Positions 23,583 through 34,151 are shown, counted from the stretch's first letter. The stretch is DNA of 64,000 bases from Anaerolineae bacterium (GCA_022071955.1 JAJVIM010000011.1:62001-126000), one strand, 5' to 3'. Translations and numbers: made by a program. Notes: generated by a model from the letters alone, not told the origin.

Positions 23583-23907
23583 AAATTAGGACTTATTACT
23601 CGGTTGTAAAAAATCACTTAAGTATGTTAAAATTGTAAACATACCGGCACACTCAACATTTCGAATATTGGTTTAAGTTGGCGCTGCCGAGGCCCTTTAA
23701 AAATTGATTATTGAGCTGTTTTGGCAGCGATACGGTTGAAAGGATGCATTTGATGGTTTGATACCCTTTGTTTTGGAGTCCTGTGGCAAAGTAGGATTTT
23801 CGTAATAGAGGGTATTTTACATTAATGCGCCGTTTCAAAACCAACCGTCCGTCATCATCAGCTTTTGTCACCGGACCTGTCAGGGGGTATCGGCTTCAGG
23901 AGACCCT

Positions 23908-26900
23908 ATGAACGCGCACGAAATGCCCAAGGATCAGCTTGTCCACGAACTGGAAACTGCCCGGCTGCGGATAGCCGAATTAGAAGCCGCTCACGCGCGC
24001 CACGAGGCAGAACATCAACAGTTGGTTGTCGCCGAACGCGAACAGCGGGCGCTGGCAGAAGCTCTGTGCCAAACCGGAACCGCGTTAACCAGCACCTTCC
24101 GGCGTGATGAGGTGCTGGACCGGATCCTCGATGAGATGAGCCGGGTAGTAACTTACGATGCCGCCTGCATCATCCTGATTCAAGGTGAAAAGGGGCGGGT
24201 TTTTCGCTGGCGTGGTTACGCCAAATTCAGCGCCTCAAACTTTGTGGTCTCGGCAATCCCCAACCTGGCCAAAATTCCGGTGCTGCAACAGATCAGGCAA
24301 AGCCATCAGGCGTTGGTGGTTTCGCAGGCTGACCCCCACGACGAATGGATCAACCAGCCGGGCCGAGAATGGATTAAAGCCTATGCCATCGCCCCAGTCA
24401 TCAGCCGGGGGCGAGTCATCGGCCTGCTCAATGTCGACCGCCAATCGGCCAGCTTTAACGGCCAGGCCGACGCCCAATATTTGCACGCTTTTGCCGACCA
24501 GGCCGCCATCGCGCTGGAAAATTCGTGGCTGTACGACCGCGCCCGGTATGAAATTGCCCGGCGTATTCGGGCGCTCAACAAAGAACGCGATTTTATTTCG
24601 GCAATTTTGGATACCATCGGCGCGCTGGTGATTGTTTTGGACCCGCAGGGGCGAATTGTGCGCTTTAACCGGGCCTACGAAACCACGGTTGGTTTTTCAA
24701 CCGACGAAGTAAAAAACCGGTACTTCTGGGAGCTGTTTCTGCCCGAAGCTGAAACCGGGCCTTTTAAACAACTCATCGAACAACTGCCCACGGGCAAATT
24801 CCCCGGGCAGCACAGAAGCCATCTCAAAACCAGAAACGGCGATTTACGGCTGGTGGTGTGGACCAATACGGCGCTGCGCGGCAACAGGGGTCACATTGAA
24901 TATTTTATCAGCACCGGCCTTGACGTTACCGAACACCACAAAACCACGCTGGCCCTGTACGCCAACAAAAAGAAATACAAATCCCTCACCGACCAACTGC
25001 CCATTGGCGTTTATCGCGCCACGCCCGGCGGCGAGTTGTTACAGGCCAACCCGGCCCTGGCCACCCTGTTTGAGTTTAACAGCGTCAAAGATTTGCTGCG
25101 CGTCCCCAAATTATCCGCGTATGGCATCCGCACCACTCCGGCGCAGTATCGTGAACAGCGGGTGGTGCAAAGCGAAATCAAATGCCGCACCGTCACCGGC
25201 AAAGACATTTGGGTTAGAAACACCGGGCGGGCTATTTTTGATGAACAGGGCAGAATTGATTACATTGGCGGCACCATCGAGGATATTACCGAGCGCAAAC
25301 TGGCCGAAGAAGCCCTGCGCGAAAGCGAACGGCGCTTTCGGCATGTAATGTCGTCCATTAGTGACCACATTTACGTTACCGAAACCACCGGCAGCGGCAA
25401 TTTACAAACGCTGTATATGTCGCCGCACGTTGAGGCGTTAACCGGCTACCCGCTGGAAAAATTTATGGCCGACTGGCGTTTTTGGATTACCATTGTGGTT
25501 CACCCGGACGACCGGGTTATCGCCGGTACTCATCAGGCCCGGGCCATTATGGGCCGCAGCAGCGAGGTTGAACACCGGTTGATTCGGGCCGATGGGCGCG
25601 TGATTTGGGTGCGCAACAGCGTGCGGGTAGAAACCAACAAATTTTCAAGAATCATTTACGGCGTGGTCAGCGATATTACCCAGCGCAAACAGGCCGAAGA
25701 AGCGTTGGCCGCGGAGCAGGAACGGCTGGCAGTAACCCTGCGCAGCATCGCCGATGGGGTGGTTGCCATCGACGCTGACCGCCGGATTGTGCTGATCAAT
25801 CCGGTTGGCCGCGCTCATCTGGCCGCGCTGACCAACGTTGATTACGGTGAAATTTTAACCCATCTGGCCGGCCACCCTTTGGACGATATTTTAAAAGCGT
25901 CAACCGGCGCCAACGGCCCGCACGAAATCACGCTGGACGGCCCGCTGAGCCGCATTTTTGAGGTCGCCGCTCAACGGATGGACACCAACCACCGCGTACG
26001 TGGCTGGGTGCTCATTATTCGGGATGTCACCGAAAAGCGGGCTTTTCAGGATAGAACCCAGCAGCAGGAACGGCTGGCGGCTGTTGGCCAACTGGCAGCC
26101 GGCATTGCTCACGATTTCAACAACATTTTAACCACCATCATCGGCTTGGCCGAATTAAACAGCGACAGCCTTGACCTGCCCAAAGCTGCCCGCCGCGATA
26201 TGAAACGCATTGCCGAACAGGGCCAGCTTGCCGCCCGGCTCACCCGGCAAATCCTTGATTTTGGCCGCAAATCGATCACTGCCAAACGGTCGCTCAGTTT
26301 GGATAGCTTTGTCAAGGAAACGGTAAAGCTATTAAAACGCACCATTTCAGAAGATATTACCATTGCGCTGGATATTTCGGCGGACGAACATATTTGCAAC
26401 GCCGACCCCACCCAAATGCAGCAACTACTCACCAACCTGGCCATTAACGCTCAGGATGCCATGCCGGCCGGCGGCACGTTAACTTTTGCCCTCTCCCGGC
26501 TTTCGCTGCAAACCGGCGACGAGCCTCCCTACCCGGATTTGCCGCCCGGCGACTGGCTGTGCCTGTCGATTTCTGACACGGGTGTTGGGATTGCCCCGGA
26601 ACATTTGCCCCATCTGTTTGAGCCGTTCTTCACCACCAAAGAAATCGGCAAAGGGACGGGGTTGGGGCTGGCCCAGGTTTACGGCATTGTCAAACAGCAC
26701 GAAGGCTTCATTGATGTTAAAAGCCAGCTTGAAAGCGGCACCACGTTTACCCTTTACCTGCCGGCGATCCCGTTAGAAAAAACAGCAGACAATTACCCGC
26801 GCCAAAAAGGGAACATCCCCGCCGGCCACGGCGAAGTCATTTTGCTGGTAGAAGATAACGCCACAGTCCTGTCGGTGACGCAATCACTGCTGGAGCGACT

Positions 26901-27201
26901 CAACTACCGGGTGATTGCAGCGAGCAACGGCCGCGATGCACTGGCGCTATTTGAGCAGCCGCAAAACAAAATTGACCTGGTGCTCACCGACATCACCATG
27001 CCGGAAATGGGCGGGTTGGCGCTGAGCAAAGCCCTCCGCGCCAGAGACAGCCGCGTAAAAGTTGTTGCTATGTCTGGCTATCCCCTCAAAGAAGAAACCG
27101 AGGACTTTTTCATTCAGGGTTTTGAGGCCTGGCTATCCAAACCGCTAAACATTGAAAAAGTAGCCCAGGTGCTCAATCAGGTGCTCGGCCAAACCAGGTA
27201 G
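23908..27201 (+). CDS. Hybrid PAS/GAF histidine kinase with receiver
   Basis: 1097 residues, no transmembrane segment, so a cytoplasmic sensor. Order: coiled coil (1-50), GAF (about 60-210), four PAS segments (about 225-345, 350-470, 475-605, 605-710), HisKA with His735 in AGIAHDFNNIL, HATPase (about 830-945, GTGLGLAQVYGIVKQH), and a C-terminal receiver (about 970-1090) with Asp1028 in LTDITMPEMGG. The HDFNN kinase type and attached receiver suggest an internal relay. Start ATG with CAGGAG upstream. The following gene starts 94 bases on and may be cotranscribed. Confidence 0.92.
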   Translation: MNAHEMPKDQLVHELETARLRIAELEAAHARHEAEHQQLVVAEREQRALAEALCQTGTALTSTFRRDEVLDRILDEMSRVVTYDAACIILIQGEKGRVFRWRGYAKFSASNFVVSAIPNLAKIPVLQQIRQSHQALVVSQADPHDEWINQPGREWIKAYAIAPVISRGRVIGLLNVDRQSASFNGQADAQYLHAFADQAAIALENSWLYDRARYEIARRIRALNKERDFISAILDTIGALVIVLDPQGRIVRFNRAYETTVGFSTDEVKNRYFWELFLPEAETGPFKQLIEQLPTGKFPGQHRSHLKTRNGDLRLVVWTNTALRGNRGHIEYFISTGLDVTEHHKTTLALYANKKKYKSLTDQLPIGVYRATPGGELLQANPALATLFEFNSVKDLLRVPKLSAYGIRTTPAQYREQRVVQSEIKCRTVTGKDIWVRNTGRAIFDEQGRIDYIGGTIEDITERKLAEEALRESERRFRHVMSSISDHIYVTETTGSGNLQTLYMSPHVEALTGYPLEKFMADWRFWITIVVHPDDRVIAGTHQARAIMGRSSEVEHRLIRADGRVIWVRNSVRVETNKFSRIIYGVVSDITQRKQAEEALAAEQERLAVTLRSIADGVVAIDADRRIVLINPVGRAHLAALTNVDYGEILTHLAGHPLDDILKASTGANGPHEITLDGPLSRIFEVAAQRMDTNHRVRGWVLIIRDVTEKRAFQDRTQQQERLAAVGQLAAGIAHDFNNILTTIIGLAELNSDSLDLPKAARRDMKRIAEQGQLAARLTRQILDFGRKSITAKRSLSLDSFVKETVKLLKRTISEDITIALDISADEHICNADPTQMQQLLTNLAINAQDAMPAGGTLTFALSRLSLQTGDEPPYPDLPPGDWLCLSISDTGVGIAPEHLPHLFEPFFTTKEIGKGTGLGLAQVYGIVKQHEGFIDVKSQLESGTTFTLYLPAIPLEKTADNYPRQKGNIPAGHGEVILLVEDNATVLSVTQSLLERLNYRVIAASNGRDALALFEQPQNKIDLVLTDITMPEMGGLALSKALRARDSRVKVVAMSGYPLKEETEDFFIQGFEAWLSKPLNIEKVAQVLNQVLGQTR

Positions 27202-27295
27202 CCTCTGTTTTTTGGAAATCTGCGGCTTTTGGGGTAATTTTCTGGTAAATCCTGTACCCAAAAAATTTCATTTTTAATCAGGAGAACCAGAAACA

Positions 27296-28462
27296 ATGAC
27301 TTATCCCCCCGAAAAAAAATTACTCATCCTGCAAACCGGCGCTGGCGGCGGCCACATGAGCATTACCCAGGCTATCAAACAAGGGCTAACCGAATGCGCC
27401 GCGCCAATCCAGGTAGCCACCGCCGAACTCCTGCCCAAACAATTTGAAGAGCTGTACGCCATCGCTCAGCGGCGGCAGTTTATTGACGTTTACCACCTGT
27501 TTTATAAATTGACTGACAACCGCTACGGCAGCCAGGTCAGTTCTCAACTCAATCTGCTCTTACAAAAAAGCACGTTCAAAGAGATCATCGAACAGCATCA
27601 GCCCGATGCCATCCTCAGCAACACCCAGTTTGGCATTCAGGAAATTCCGCCGGTGCTGGCCGAAATTCAGCAGGAAACGGGCAAAAAAATCCCATTTTAT
27701 GTTTTTGTGCCAGACCCGTTTACCCCGCACAGTCTTTGTTTTACCCCCAAAGCCGATCTCACCTTTGTGCCCACCATCCGCACTCTGCAACTGGCGCTGC
27801 GCCATCGCCTTAACCCGCAGCAGATTGTGCTCACCGGGCACCCTATTCGCGCCGAATTTTACCAGCGCCCGGCTAACATCGCCCGCCACCGGGCCGCCCT
27901 CGGCCTGGCCCCGGAACAGACCACCATTCTATTTGGCGCGTCCGGTGATGGCACCGACCAAACTTTTGAAATTATCTCCCGCCTCCACCACAAGCTGTCG
28001 GCCCCGCTCCAGGCGCTGATTGTCACCGGCCGCAATGTTCAGCTCAAAAAACGGTTAGAAAAAGTCAATTTTCCGCCCACTATTCGGCCCAGAATTTTTG
28101 GGTTTATCAGCAGCCCGCAAGAGCTGGCTGCCCTGTTTCACGCCAGCGATCTGGTTGCAGCCAAAGCCGGCCCCAACGCCGTGCTGGAAGCGACAGCGGC
28201 CGGCACGCCCTTTTTGGCCACCCATTACATCAAAGGACAGGAAACCGGCAACAAAAATCACATCATCTCCAGCGGCATTGGATTTGTTGAAACCAAACCC
28301 AAACGCATTGTTCACCTCATTCAAAGCATTGTTGAGTCGCCGGAGTTGCTGGAACCGCTCAAAGAGCAGCTTGATCTGGAGCGAACCAAACACCAAAATG
28401 CGCGCGCCATCATTGCCCGGCGTTTAGTGCAGCATCTGTTTGCCGGGCAATTTGAATGCTAA
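27296..28462 (+). CDS. MGDG synthase/UgtP-like GT28 glycosyltransferase
   Basis: 388 residues. TGAGGGHMSITQAI at the N-terminus (14-27) and AKAGPNAVLEATAAGTPFLA (about 289-308) are the acceptor and donor sites of the MGDG-synthase/MurG-like GT28 family, which transfer Gal or Glc from UDP-sugars to diacylglycerol at the inner face of the membrane. Chloroflexota are known to make glycosyl-diacylglycerols, so a glycolipid role is likely. Length fits the family. Sugar specificity cannot be told. Confidence 0.82.
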   Translation: MTYPPEKKLLILQTGAGGGHMSITQAIKQGLTECAAPIQVATAELLPKQFEELYAIAQRRQFIDVYHLFYKLTDNRYGSQVSSQLNLLLQKSTFKEIIEQHQPDAILSNTQFGIQEIPPVLAEIQQETGKKIPFYVFVPDPFTPHSLCFTPKADLTFVPTIRTLQLALRHRLNPQQIVLTGHPIRAEFYQRPANIARHRAALGLAPEQTTILFGASGDGTDQTFEIISRLHHKLSAPLQALIVTGRNVQLKKRLEKVNFPPTIRPRIFGFISSPQELAALFHASDLVAAKAGPNAVLEATAAGTPFLATHYIKGQETGNKNHIISSGIGFVETKPKRIVHLIQSIVESPELLEPLKEQLDLERTKHQNARAIIARRLVQHLFAGQFEC

Positions 28463-28490
28463 TAATTACGCCAAAAGAAAGGTTAATTCT

Positions 28491-29780
28491 ATGTCATTAA
28501 CTGGCACTCGTACATTTGTTGGCTTTGGCTTTGGAGCCATTCAATCCGGCCTCTTTCTATACGAAAGTTTTCGCTCCGGCGCTTTTGGCCGGCTGGTAGT
28601 GGCCGAAGTTTTGCCCGACGTGGTCAACGCCATTCGCCAGGCCGACCGCCATTTTACTGTAAACATTGCCCACACCGACCGCATTGAACAGGCCCGCATC
28701 GGCCCCATTGAAATTGAAAACCCGGCCGAAGCCGCCGACCGCGAACGCCTGATTGAGGCCATTGCCCAGGCGCACGAACTGGCCACGGCCATCCCCAGCG
28801 TAAAATATTACGTTTCTAACGGGCCGGGCAGCCTTGACTGGGTGCTCGCCGCCGGGCTACGCCGCAAAGCAGCCCGGCAGGGGCCGCCGGCAGTTATCTA
28901 CACCGCCGAAAACAACAACCACGCCGCCGAAATTTTGCAGGAACAGGTGCTAGCCCACATCCCTGCCGCCGAGCGGGACAGCGTGCTGGCCAAAGTTCGC
29001 TTTTTAAATACCGTGATCGGCAAAATGAGCGGCATCAAAACTGACCCCGCCGAAATTGCCGCGTTACAACTGGCTCGCGTTGTGCCCGGCAGCGACCGCG
29101 CTTTTTTGGTAGAGACGTTCAACCGCATTCTTATTTCAAAAATCGCCTTTGAAGCCGGCACCTTTGAACGCGGCATCACCGTTTTTGAAGAAAAGAACAA
29201 CCTTTTGCCCTTTGAAGAAGCCAAGTTGTACGGCCACAACGCCACCCACGCCCTGGCCGCTTATCTCGGGGCCAGGCTGGGGGTGCAATACATTGCCGAT
29301 CTGGTAACCGCGCCCGGCGCAATGGCCTTTCTGCGCCAGGCGTTTATACAGGAGTCCGGGGCGGCGCTGGTGCAAAAGTACAACGGTATGGACCCGTTGT
29401 TCACGCCGGCGGGCTATCAGGCCTACGCCGATGACTTGTTGGCCCGCATGACCAATCCCCTGTTGCAGGACAGCGTTGAACGGGTGGGGCGAGACCCACA
29501 GCGCAAACTCGGCTGGAACGACCGGCTCATCGGCACCATCCGGCTGGCCCTTGGCCAGGGCATCGAGCCGGCCCGCTTTGCCTTTGGTGCCGCCGCCGCT
29601 TTGGGTGAACTTGACCCCGCCCTGCTTGAACCCAACGCCCCGCTCGGAGCGGTGCTGGAGCCGTTATGGCAGCCCGCCGTTCCCAACCCCGCCGAGCAGG
29701 TGCAGGTTATTCAGTTGATTACCGCCGCCCGGTTACGGCTGCGGCAGTGGCTGGAGGCTGGCTCCCCCAACCTGGCCTGA
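28491..29780 (+). CDS. Mannitol/polyol dehydrogenase-like protein
   Basis: 429 residues from MSLTGTRTFVGFGFGAIQSG (ATG 28491, AAAGG upstream); the frame from 28440 would overlap the glycosyltransferase. N-terminal Rossmann segment for NAD(P), YTAENNNHAAE (about 141-151) and the C-terminal catalytic segment EEAKLYGHNATHALAAYLG (about 243-261) match the mannitol dehydrogenase/mannitol-1-phosphate 5-dehydrogenase superfamily, with a Lys and Asn/His set in place. Likely oxidises a polyol or polyol phosphate, possibly for compatible-solute or glycolipid metabolism. Substrate unknown. Confidence 0.75.
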   Translation: MSLTGTRTFVGFGFGAIQSGLFLYESFRSGAFGRLVVAEVLPDVVNAIRQADRHFTVNIAHTDRIEQARIGPIEIENPAEAADRERLIEAIAQAHELATAIPSVKYYVSNGPGSLDWVLAAGLRRKAARQGPPAVIYTAENNNHAAEILQEQVLAHIPAAERDSVLAKVRFLNTVIGKMSGIKTDPAEIAALQLARVVPGSDRAFLVETFNRILISKIAFEAGTFERGITVFEEKNNLLPFEEAKLYGHNATHALAAYLGARLGVQYIADLVTAPGAMAFLRQAFIQESGAALVQKYNGMDPLFTPAGYQAYADDLLARMTNPLLQDSVERVGRDPQRKLGWNDRLIGTIRLALGQGIEPARFAFGAAAALGELDPALLEPNAPLGAVLEPLWQPAVPNPAEQVQVIQLITAARLRLRQWLEAGSPNLA

Positions 29781-29854
29781 TACGGCAGCCGGTATTAAGT
29801 AAAATTTTTCACAACTGGTAAAAATTCGCTGGCATCGAAAAATACTCTTTTTGT

Positions 29855-29882
29855 TTGCCATGCCAGCGCATCCGTGTATAAT
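29855..29882 (+). promoter_or_regulatory. Strong sigma-70 promoter in intergenic space
   Basis: TTGCCA (29855-29860), 16 bases, TATAAT (29877-29882). It lies 75 bases after the polyol dehydrogenase stop and drives the region up to the terminator at 29987. Confidence 0.65.
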
Positions 29883-29888
29883 CTCCGT

Positions 29889-30013
29889 GGTGCGGCGCAG
29901 GTTGCCGCAAAAGATTTACAGGGCACGCTTCTACAAATGTTAATTCTGATTGTCAACGAGGCCAGTTAAATTCAATTGTTTATTTCCCCACGCGCGCAGT
30001 GTGGGGTTTTTTG
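29889..30013 (+). ncRNA. Candidate small RNA, about 125 nt
   Basis: The segment runs from the predicted start of the strong promoter to an intrinsic terminator with no open frame of note. It contains a 6-bp hairpin TGCGGC/GCCGCA and ends in the CCCCAC/GTGGGG terminator stem. It does not match 6S, SRP, tmRNA or RNase P signatures that I know. It may instead be a long leader with an attenuator for the CBS-korAB genes. The gene-free stretch 29781-30094 is otherwise empty. Confidence 0.4.
29987..30013 (+). terminator. Intrinsic terminator
   Basis: CCCCAC (29987-29992) pairs with GTGGGG (30002-30007), then TTTTTT. Confidence 0.8.
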
Positions 30014-30094
30014 TTTACCTGCGGCTAAAATTGCTCAACTCATTTCAGTTTGAAAAAATTTTGGCTAGAATATCAATAAAAAGGGATGTGAATT

Positions 30095-30562
30095 ATGAGT
30101 CTTGAACAGGATTTGCAGCAAGAGCGGGTCATTCACCTGGACATCAGCAAGTTAACCCAGGTAGAAGCCGGCACAACCGTAAAAGAGGTCGTGGCCAAAA
30201 TGCGCAAAGATGGCCGTAATTGCGCCATCATCCTTAAAGATGATGCTATCATCGGCATATTTACAGACCGTGATCTGCTCAGAAAAGTAGTTGATGCCCC
30301 CGAAACGTGGGACACCCCCATCGACAACCTGATGTCTGGCCCGCCTATTACCGTGAACGCCAGTGACCCCGCCTTTGCAGCCCTGGACTTGATGGACCAA
30401 AAGCACTTCCGCAACGTACCGGTTATTGACAACAAAGGCAAACTGGTGGGAAACCTCACCCATTACGCCATTATTAAATATTTGGCTGACCGATTCCCAG
30501 AATCCGTCTACAATCTGCCGCCTCATCCTGGCCGGGTAACCAAAAACCGAGACGGCGCATAA
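30095..30562 (+). CDS. Stand-alone CBS-pair protein
   Basis: 155 residues made almost wholly of two CBS domains (about 20-72, ending [16 protein letters not shown], and about 80-135, ending [16 protein letters not shown]). CBS pairs bind AMP, ATP or SAM and regulate partner enzymes. It lies 49 bases before korA, and korB carries a second CBS pair at its C-terminus, so this protein probably senses adenylates for the same enzyme. Start ATG with AGGGATG. Confidence 0.85.
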   Translation: MSLEQDLQQERVIHLDISKLTQVEAGTTVKEVVAKMRKDGRNCAIILKDDAIIGIFTDRDLLRKVVDAPETWDTPIDNLMSGPPITVNASDPAFAALDLMDQKHFRNVPVIDNKGKLVGNLTHYAIIKYLADRFPESVYNLPPHPGRVTKNRDGA

Positions 30563-30611
30563 CCAACCCTATTTACATTTTCTGTGTAGCAGCAAATGGA
30601 GCGAAGTAGCA

Positions 30612-32468
30612 ATGACAAAATTAAAAGATGCAGTATTTGAAGACGTTGATTCAATTACCATTCGCTTTGCCGGCGACTCTGGCGACGGGATGCAGCTCAC
30701 CGGCACGCAGTTTAGCAACACGGCGGCTGTGTTTGGTAATGACATCAGCACATTACCCGATTTTCCCGCAGAAATTCGCGCCCCGGCCGGTACGCTGGCG
30801 GGCGTGAGCGGCTTTCAGGTAAACTTTTCCAGCGAAGATATTTTAACCCCCGGCGACGCCCCGCAGGTGTTGGTGGCCATGAACCCGGCCGCGCTCAAAA
30901 CCAACCTTGGCGATCTGGTTAACGGCGGCACCATTATTATCAATACCGATGCCTTTACCGACGGCAACCTGAAAAAAGCCGGGTACACCTCTAACCCTCT
31001 TGAAGATAACAGCCTGCGAAGTTACACCGTCCACAAACTGCCCATTACCACCCTCAACCGCAACGCGCTGGAGCACATCGACGGCTTGACCGCCAAAGAT
31101 ATTGACCGCTGTAAAAACTTTTTTGCGCTGGGGCTAACCTTTTGGATTTACGACCGCCCGCTGGATACCTCGCTGGATTTTATCAACAAAAAGTTCTCCA
31201 AAAAGCCCATTCTGGCCCAGGCCAACCGCGAGGCATTGCAGGCCGGCTACAGCGTTGGCCACAACACCGAGGCGTTTCAAACCCGTTACCACATTAAACC
31301 GGCCCGGCTGCGGCCCGGCACCTACCGCAAAATCACCGGCAACGAGGCCACTGCCATCGGCCTGGTCACCGCCGCCCAAAAAGCCAACAAGCCGCTTTTT
31401 TACGGCTCGTACCCCATTACCCCGGCCAGCGATATTTTGCACAACCTGGCCGCGCTCAAACATTTTGATGTGCGCACCTTTCAGGCCGAAGACGAAATCG
31501 CGGCGATGGGGTCAACTATTGGCGCGGCATTTGGCGGCGCGTTTGCCGTAACCGGCACCAGCGGCCCCGGCGTGGCGCTCAAAAGTGAAGCCATCAACCT
31601 GGCGCTGATGCTGGAACTGCCAATGGTTATTGTCAACGTGCAGCGCGGCGGCCCCAGCACCGGCCTGCCCACCAAAACCGAACAATCTGACCTGCTGCAA
31701 GCGATGTACGGCCGCAACGGCGAAAGCCCGGTGCCCATTGTCGCTCCGGCTACGCCCAGCAACTGCTTTGAAATGGCCATCGAGGCCTTTCGACTGGCGG
31801 TTAGAGCCTCTACCCCGGTGTTTATTTTGAGCGATGGCTACCTGGGCAACAGCGCCGAACCGTGGCTGGTGCCAGACCCGGACACCATTCCGCCCATCAT
31901 TGTTGAGCACCCCACCGCGCCCAATAATGGCAGCGAGAAGTATTTGCCCTACAAACGCAACCCGGAAACAATGGGCCGACCGTGGGCCATCCCCGGCACG
32001 CCTGGTTTGGAACACCGGCTGGGTGGTTTGGCCAAACAACCGGAAACCGGCAACGTATCTTACGTGCCCACCGAAAACCAGCGTATGATCAACGAGCGCG
32101 CCGAAAAAGTGCGGCGGCTGGCAGATATTATCCCCGAGCAAACCATTCGCGGGCCGGAAGAAGGCGACCTGCTGGTAGTGAGTTGGGGCAGCACCTTTGG
32201 TTCGGTACGGTCGTCTGTAATGCGGTTACAGCGACAGGGTTACACCGTATCGCACGCCCACGTTCGCTACCTAAACCCGTTCCCGCGCAACCTGGGCCAT
32301 ATTCTCAGCCGCTTCAAACGCATTTTGGTGCCAGAAATGAATATGGGCCAGCTCATTATTTTGCTGCGCGGCACCTACGGCACCCACGACTTTATCCCGT
32401 TTAACAAAGTGCAGGGCCGGCCGTTCACCATCAGCGAAGTCGAAGAAAAAATCAAGTCGCTTCTGTAA
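30612..32468 (+). CDS. korA: 2-oxoacid:ferredoxin oxidoreductase, alpha (gamma-alpha fusion) subunit
   Basis: 618 residues. The N-terminal gamma domain (about 15-195; [17 protein letters not shown]) is fused to the alpha pyrimidine-binding domain (about 235-600; [28 protein letters not shown]), as in bacterial KorA-type enzymes. With KorB it converts a 2-oxoacid and CoA to acyl-CoA, CO2 and reduced ferredoxin, usually 2-oxoglutarate in an oxidative or reductive TCA cycle. No ferredoxin-like delta subunit is adjacent. Substrate (2-oxoglutarate or another 2-oxoacid) is inferred from family only. Confidence 0.9.
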   Translation: MTKLKDAVFEDVDSITIRFAGDSGDGMQLTGTQFSNTAAVFGNDISTLPDFPAEIRAPAGTLAGVSGFQVNFSSEDILTPGDAPQVLVAMNPAALKTNLGDLVNGGTIIINTDAFTDGNLKKAGYTSNPLEDNSLRSYTVHKLPITTLNRNALEHIDGLTAKDIDRCKNFFALGLTFWIYDRPLDTSLDFINKKFSKKPILAQANREALQAGYSVGHNTEAFQTRYHIKPARLRPGTYRKITGNEATAIGLVTAAQKANKPLFYGSYPITPASDILHNLAALKHFDVRTFQAEDEIAAMGSTIGAAFGGAFAVTGTSGPGVALKSEAINLALMLELPMVIVNVQRGGPSTGLPTKTEQSDLLQAMYGRNGESPVPIVAPATPSNCFEMAIEAFRLAVRASTPVFILSDGYLGNSAEPWLVPDPDTIPPIIVEHPTAPNNGSEKYLPYKRNPETMGRPWAIPGTPGLEHRLGGLAKQPETGNVSYVPTENQRMINERAEKVRRLADIIPEQTIRGPEEGDLLVVSWGSTFGSVRSSVMRLQRQGYTVSHAHVRYLNPFPRNLGHILSRFKRILVPEMNMGQLIILLRGTYGTHDFIPFNKVQGRPFTISEVEEKIKSLL

Positions 32469-32482
32469 AAAGGGGAAATATT

Positions 32483-33994
32483 ATGAGCGAAGTTATTCAA
32501 CTAACCCGCAAAGATTTTGTATCTGACCAAACTGTGCGCTGGTGCCCCGGCTGCGGCGACTACGCGATTTTGGCGCAAATGCAAAAAGTTCTGCCCGAAC
32601 TGGGCATTCCCAAAGAAAAAATTGTGTTCATTTCCGGGATTGGCTGCTCCAGCCGTTTTCCGTATTACATGAACACCTATGGGATTCACTCCATTCACGG
32701 CCGCGCGCCAACACTGGCCACCGGCCTTAAAATTGCCAACCCGGAACTGAGTGTGTGGGTCATCACCGGCGACGGCGATGGCCTGTCGATTGGCGGTAAC
32801 CACCTGCTGCACGCCCTGCGGCGCAATATCGACATCAACATTATCCTGTTCAACAACCGCATTTACGGGTTGACCAAGGGTCAGTACTCGCCCACGTCTG
32901 AACAGGGTAAAATCACCAAATCGTCGCCAATGGGGTCGCTGGAGCAGCCGCTCAACCCGCTATCGCTGGCCATTGGCGCCGAAGCCACTTTTGTGGCCCG
33001 CACCATTGACACTAACGTGAAGCACCTGGCCGAAGTACTGCGCCGCGCCGCCGAGCACAAAGGCACATCGTTTGTGGAAATTTACCAAAACTGCGTTATT
33101 TTCAACGATGGCGCGTTTAGCTACGCCACCGATAACCAGACCAAAGCCGAAGCCATTCTGGAACTGGAAGACGGCCAACCGCTCATCTTTGGCAAAGATC
33201 GGGACAAAGGTATTCGCCTGCACGATCTGAACCCGGAAGTTGTGTCGCTGGATCAGGTGGCGCGAGAAGACCTGCTGGTGCATCGGGAAAACGCCGTCGA
33301 GCCTAGCCTGGCTTATCTGCTCAGCCGGATGCGCCACCCCCAATTCCCGGAACCTATCGGCGTATTCCGCGCGGTAGAAAAACCGCCCTACGAGCAGTCG
33401 CTGATGTTCCAGGTAACTGACGCGATGGCCAAAAAAGGCCGGGGTGATCTGAAAAAACTTTACCACGCCGGCGAAACCTGGGAAGTTTCCAGCGAATTTG
33501 ACGAAGAGTACACCGGGGTAATGTTCCACGGCGAAAATTCGGCCACCCGCGAGGTGCAGCACTCGCTGCTAACCGATACGCTGGCCGATGTGCCTCCCAA
33601 AAAACCGCTGACCGCGAACGTTGATATTTCGCTGGCTAAGGCGGTCACGCTGCTCAAGGATACCAATGTAGGCTTTTTGGCGCTGGTTGATGACAACGGC
33701 AAACTGGCCGGCGTATTTACCGAGTGGGATGTGTTTACCAAAGTAGCCTGCCAGATTAAAGATTTGGACCGGGAAAAAGTAAAAGATTTTATGACCAGCA
33801 AAGTTAGTTCGCTCAAGGCAACCGATACCATTGCCAGCGCGCTGCACCTGATGTCCATTCATCTTTTCCGCCACATCCCCATTGTTGACGACGAGGGGCG
33901 GCCGGAGGGGGTTATCTCGTTCCGATCAATTGTTCACTATATTGAGGCTCATTTTACGCCGACCGGCAAAAATGGCTCTAACGGCAAACAATAA
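32483..33994 (+). CDS. korB: 2-oxoacid:ferredoxin oxidoreductase beta subunit fused to a CBS pair
   Basis: 503 residues, where stand-alone KorB has roughly 280-350. Residues 1-300 are the TPP-binding beta subunit: RWCPGCGDY (Cys21, Cys24), GIGCSSRFP (Cys55), and TPP/Mg motif GDGDGLSIGGNH (96-107). After a linker, residues about 378-425 and 437-490 form two CBS domains (LVDDNGKLAGVFTEWDVFT and IPIVDDEGRPEGVISFRSIV). The fusion implies direct adenylate control of the enzyme. It follows korA by 14 bases and ends at the terminator at 34013. Confidence 0.9.
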   Translation: MSEVIQLTRKDFVSDQTVRWCPGCGDYAILAQMQKVLPELGIPKEKIVFISGIGCSSRFPYYMNTYGIHSIHGRAPTLATGLKIANPELSVWVITGDGDGLSIGGNHLLHALRRNIDINIILFNNRIYGLTKGQYSPTSEQGKITKSSPMGSLEQPLNPLSLAIGAEATFVARTIDTNVKHLAEVLRRAAEHKGTSFVEIYQNCVIFNDGAFSYATDNQTKAEAILELEDGQPLIFGKDRDKGIRLHDLNPEVVSLDQVAREDLLVHRENAVEPSLAYLLSRMRHPQFPEPIGVFRAVEKPPYEQSLMFQVTDAMAKKGRGDLKKLYHAGETWEVSSEFDEEYTGVMFHGENSATREVQHSLLTDTLADVPPKKPLTANVDISLAKAVTLLKDTNVGFLALVDDNGKLAGVFTEWDVFTKVACQIKDLDREKVKDFMTSKVSSLKATDTIASALHLMSIHLFRHIPIVDDEGRPEGVISFRSIVHYIEAHFTPTGKNGSNGKQ

Positions 33995-34012
33995 GTTGCC
34001 ACAACTCAACAA

Positions 34013-34050
34013 AAAAACGGCCTCTGGGATAGCCACCAGAGGCCGTTTTT
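34013..34050. terminator. 15-bp perfect stem terminator after korB
   Basis: 34013-34027 (AAAAACGGCCTCTGG) pairs with 34036-34050 around an 8-base loop. It is symmetric, so it can serve both korB and the minus-strand gene ending at 34152. Confidence 0.9.
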
Positions 34051-34151
34051 ATGAGTGACCGAGTTGAAGTATCATGGGCCAAAACGCATTCCTTTATTGT
34101 TTTTTGATTGTCAGTTAGATAATTTTTACCCGTTAGTTTGACCGGCAAAAA

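Noticed and set aside
23653..23871. 72-residue minus-strand open frame in the 23.2-23.9 kb gap
   Set aside because: No ribosome site, no recognisable motif; possibly a decayed gene fragment but not supportable.
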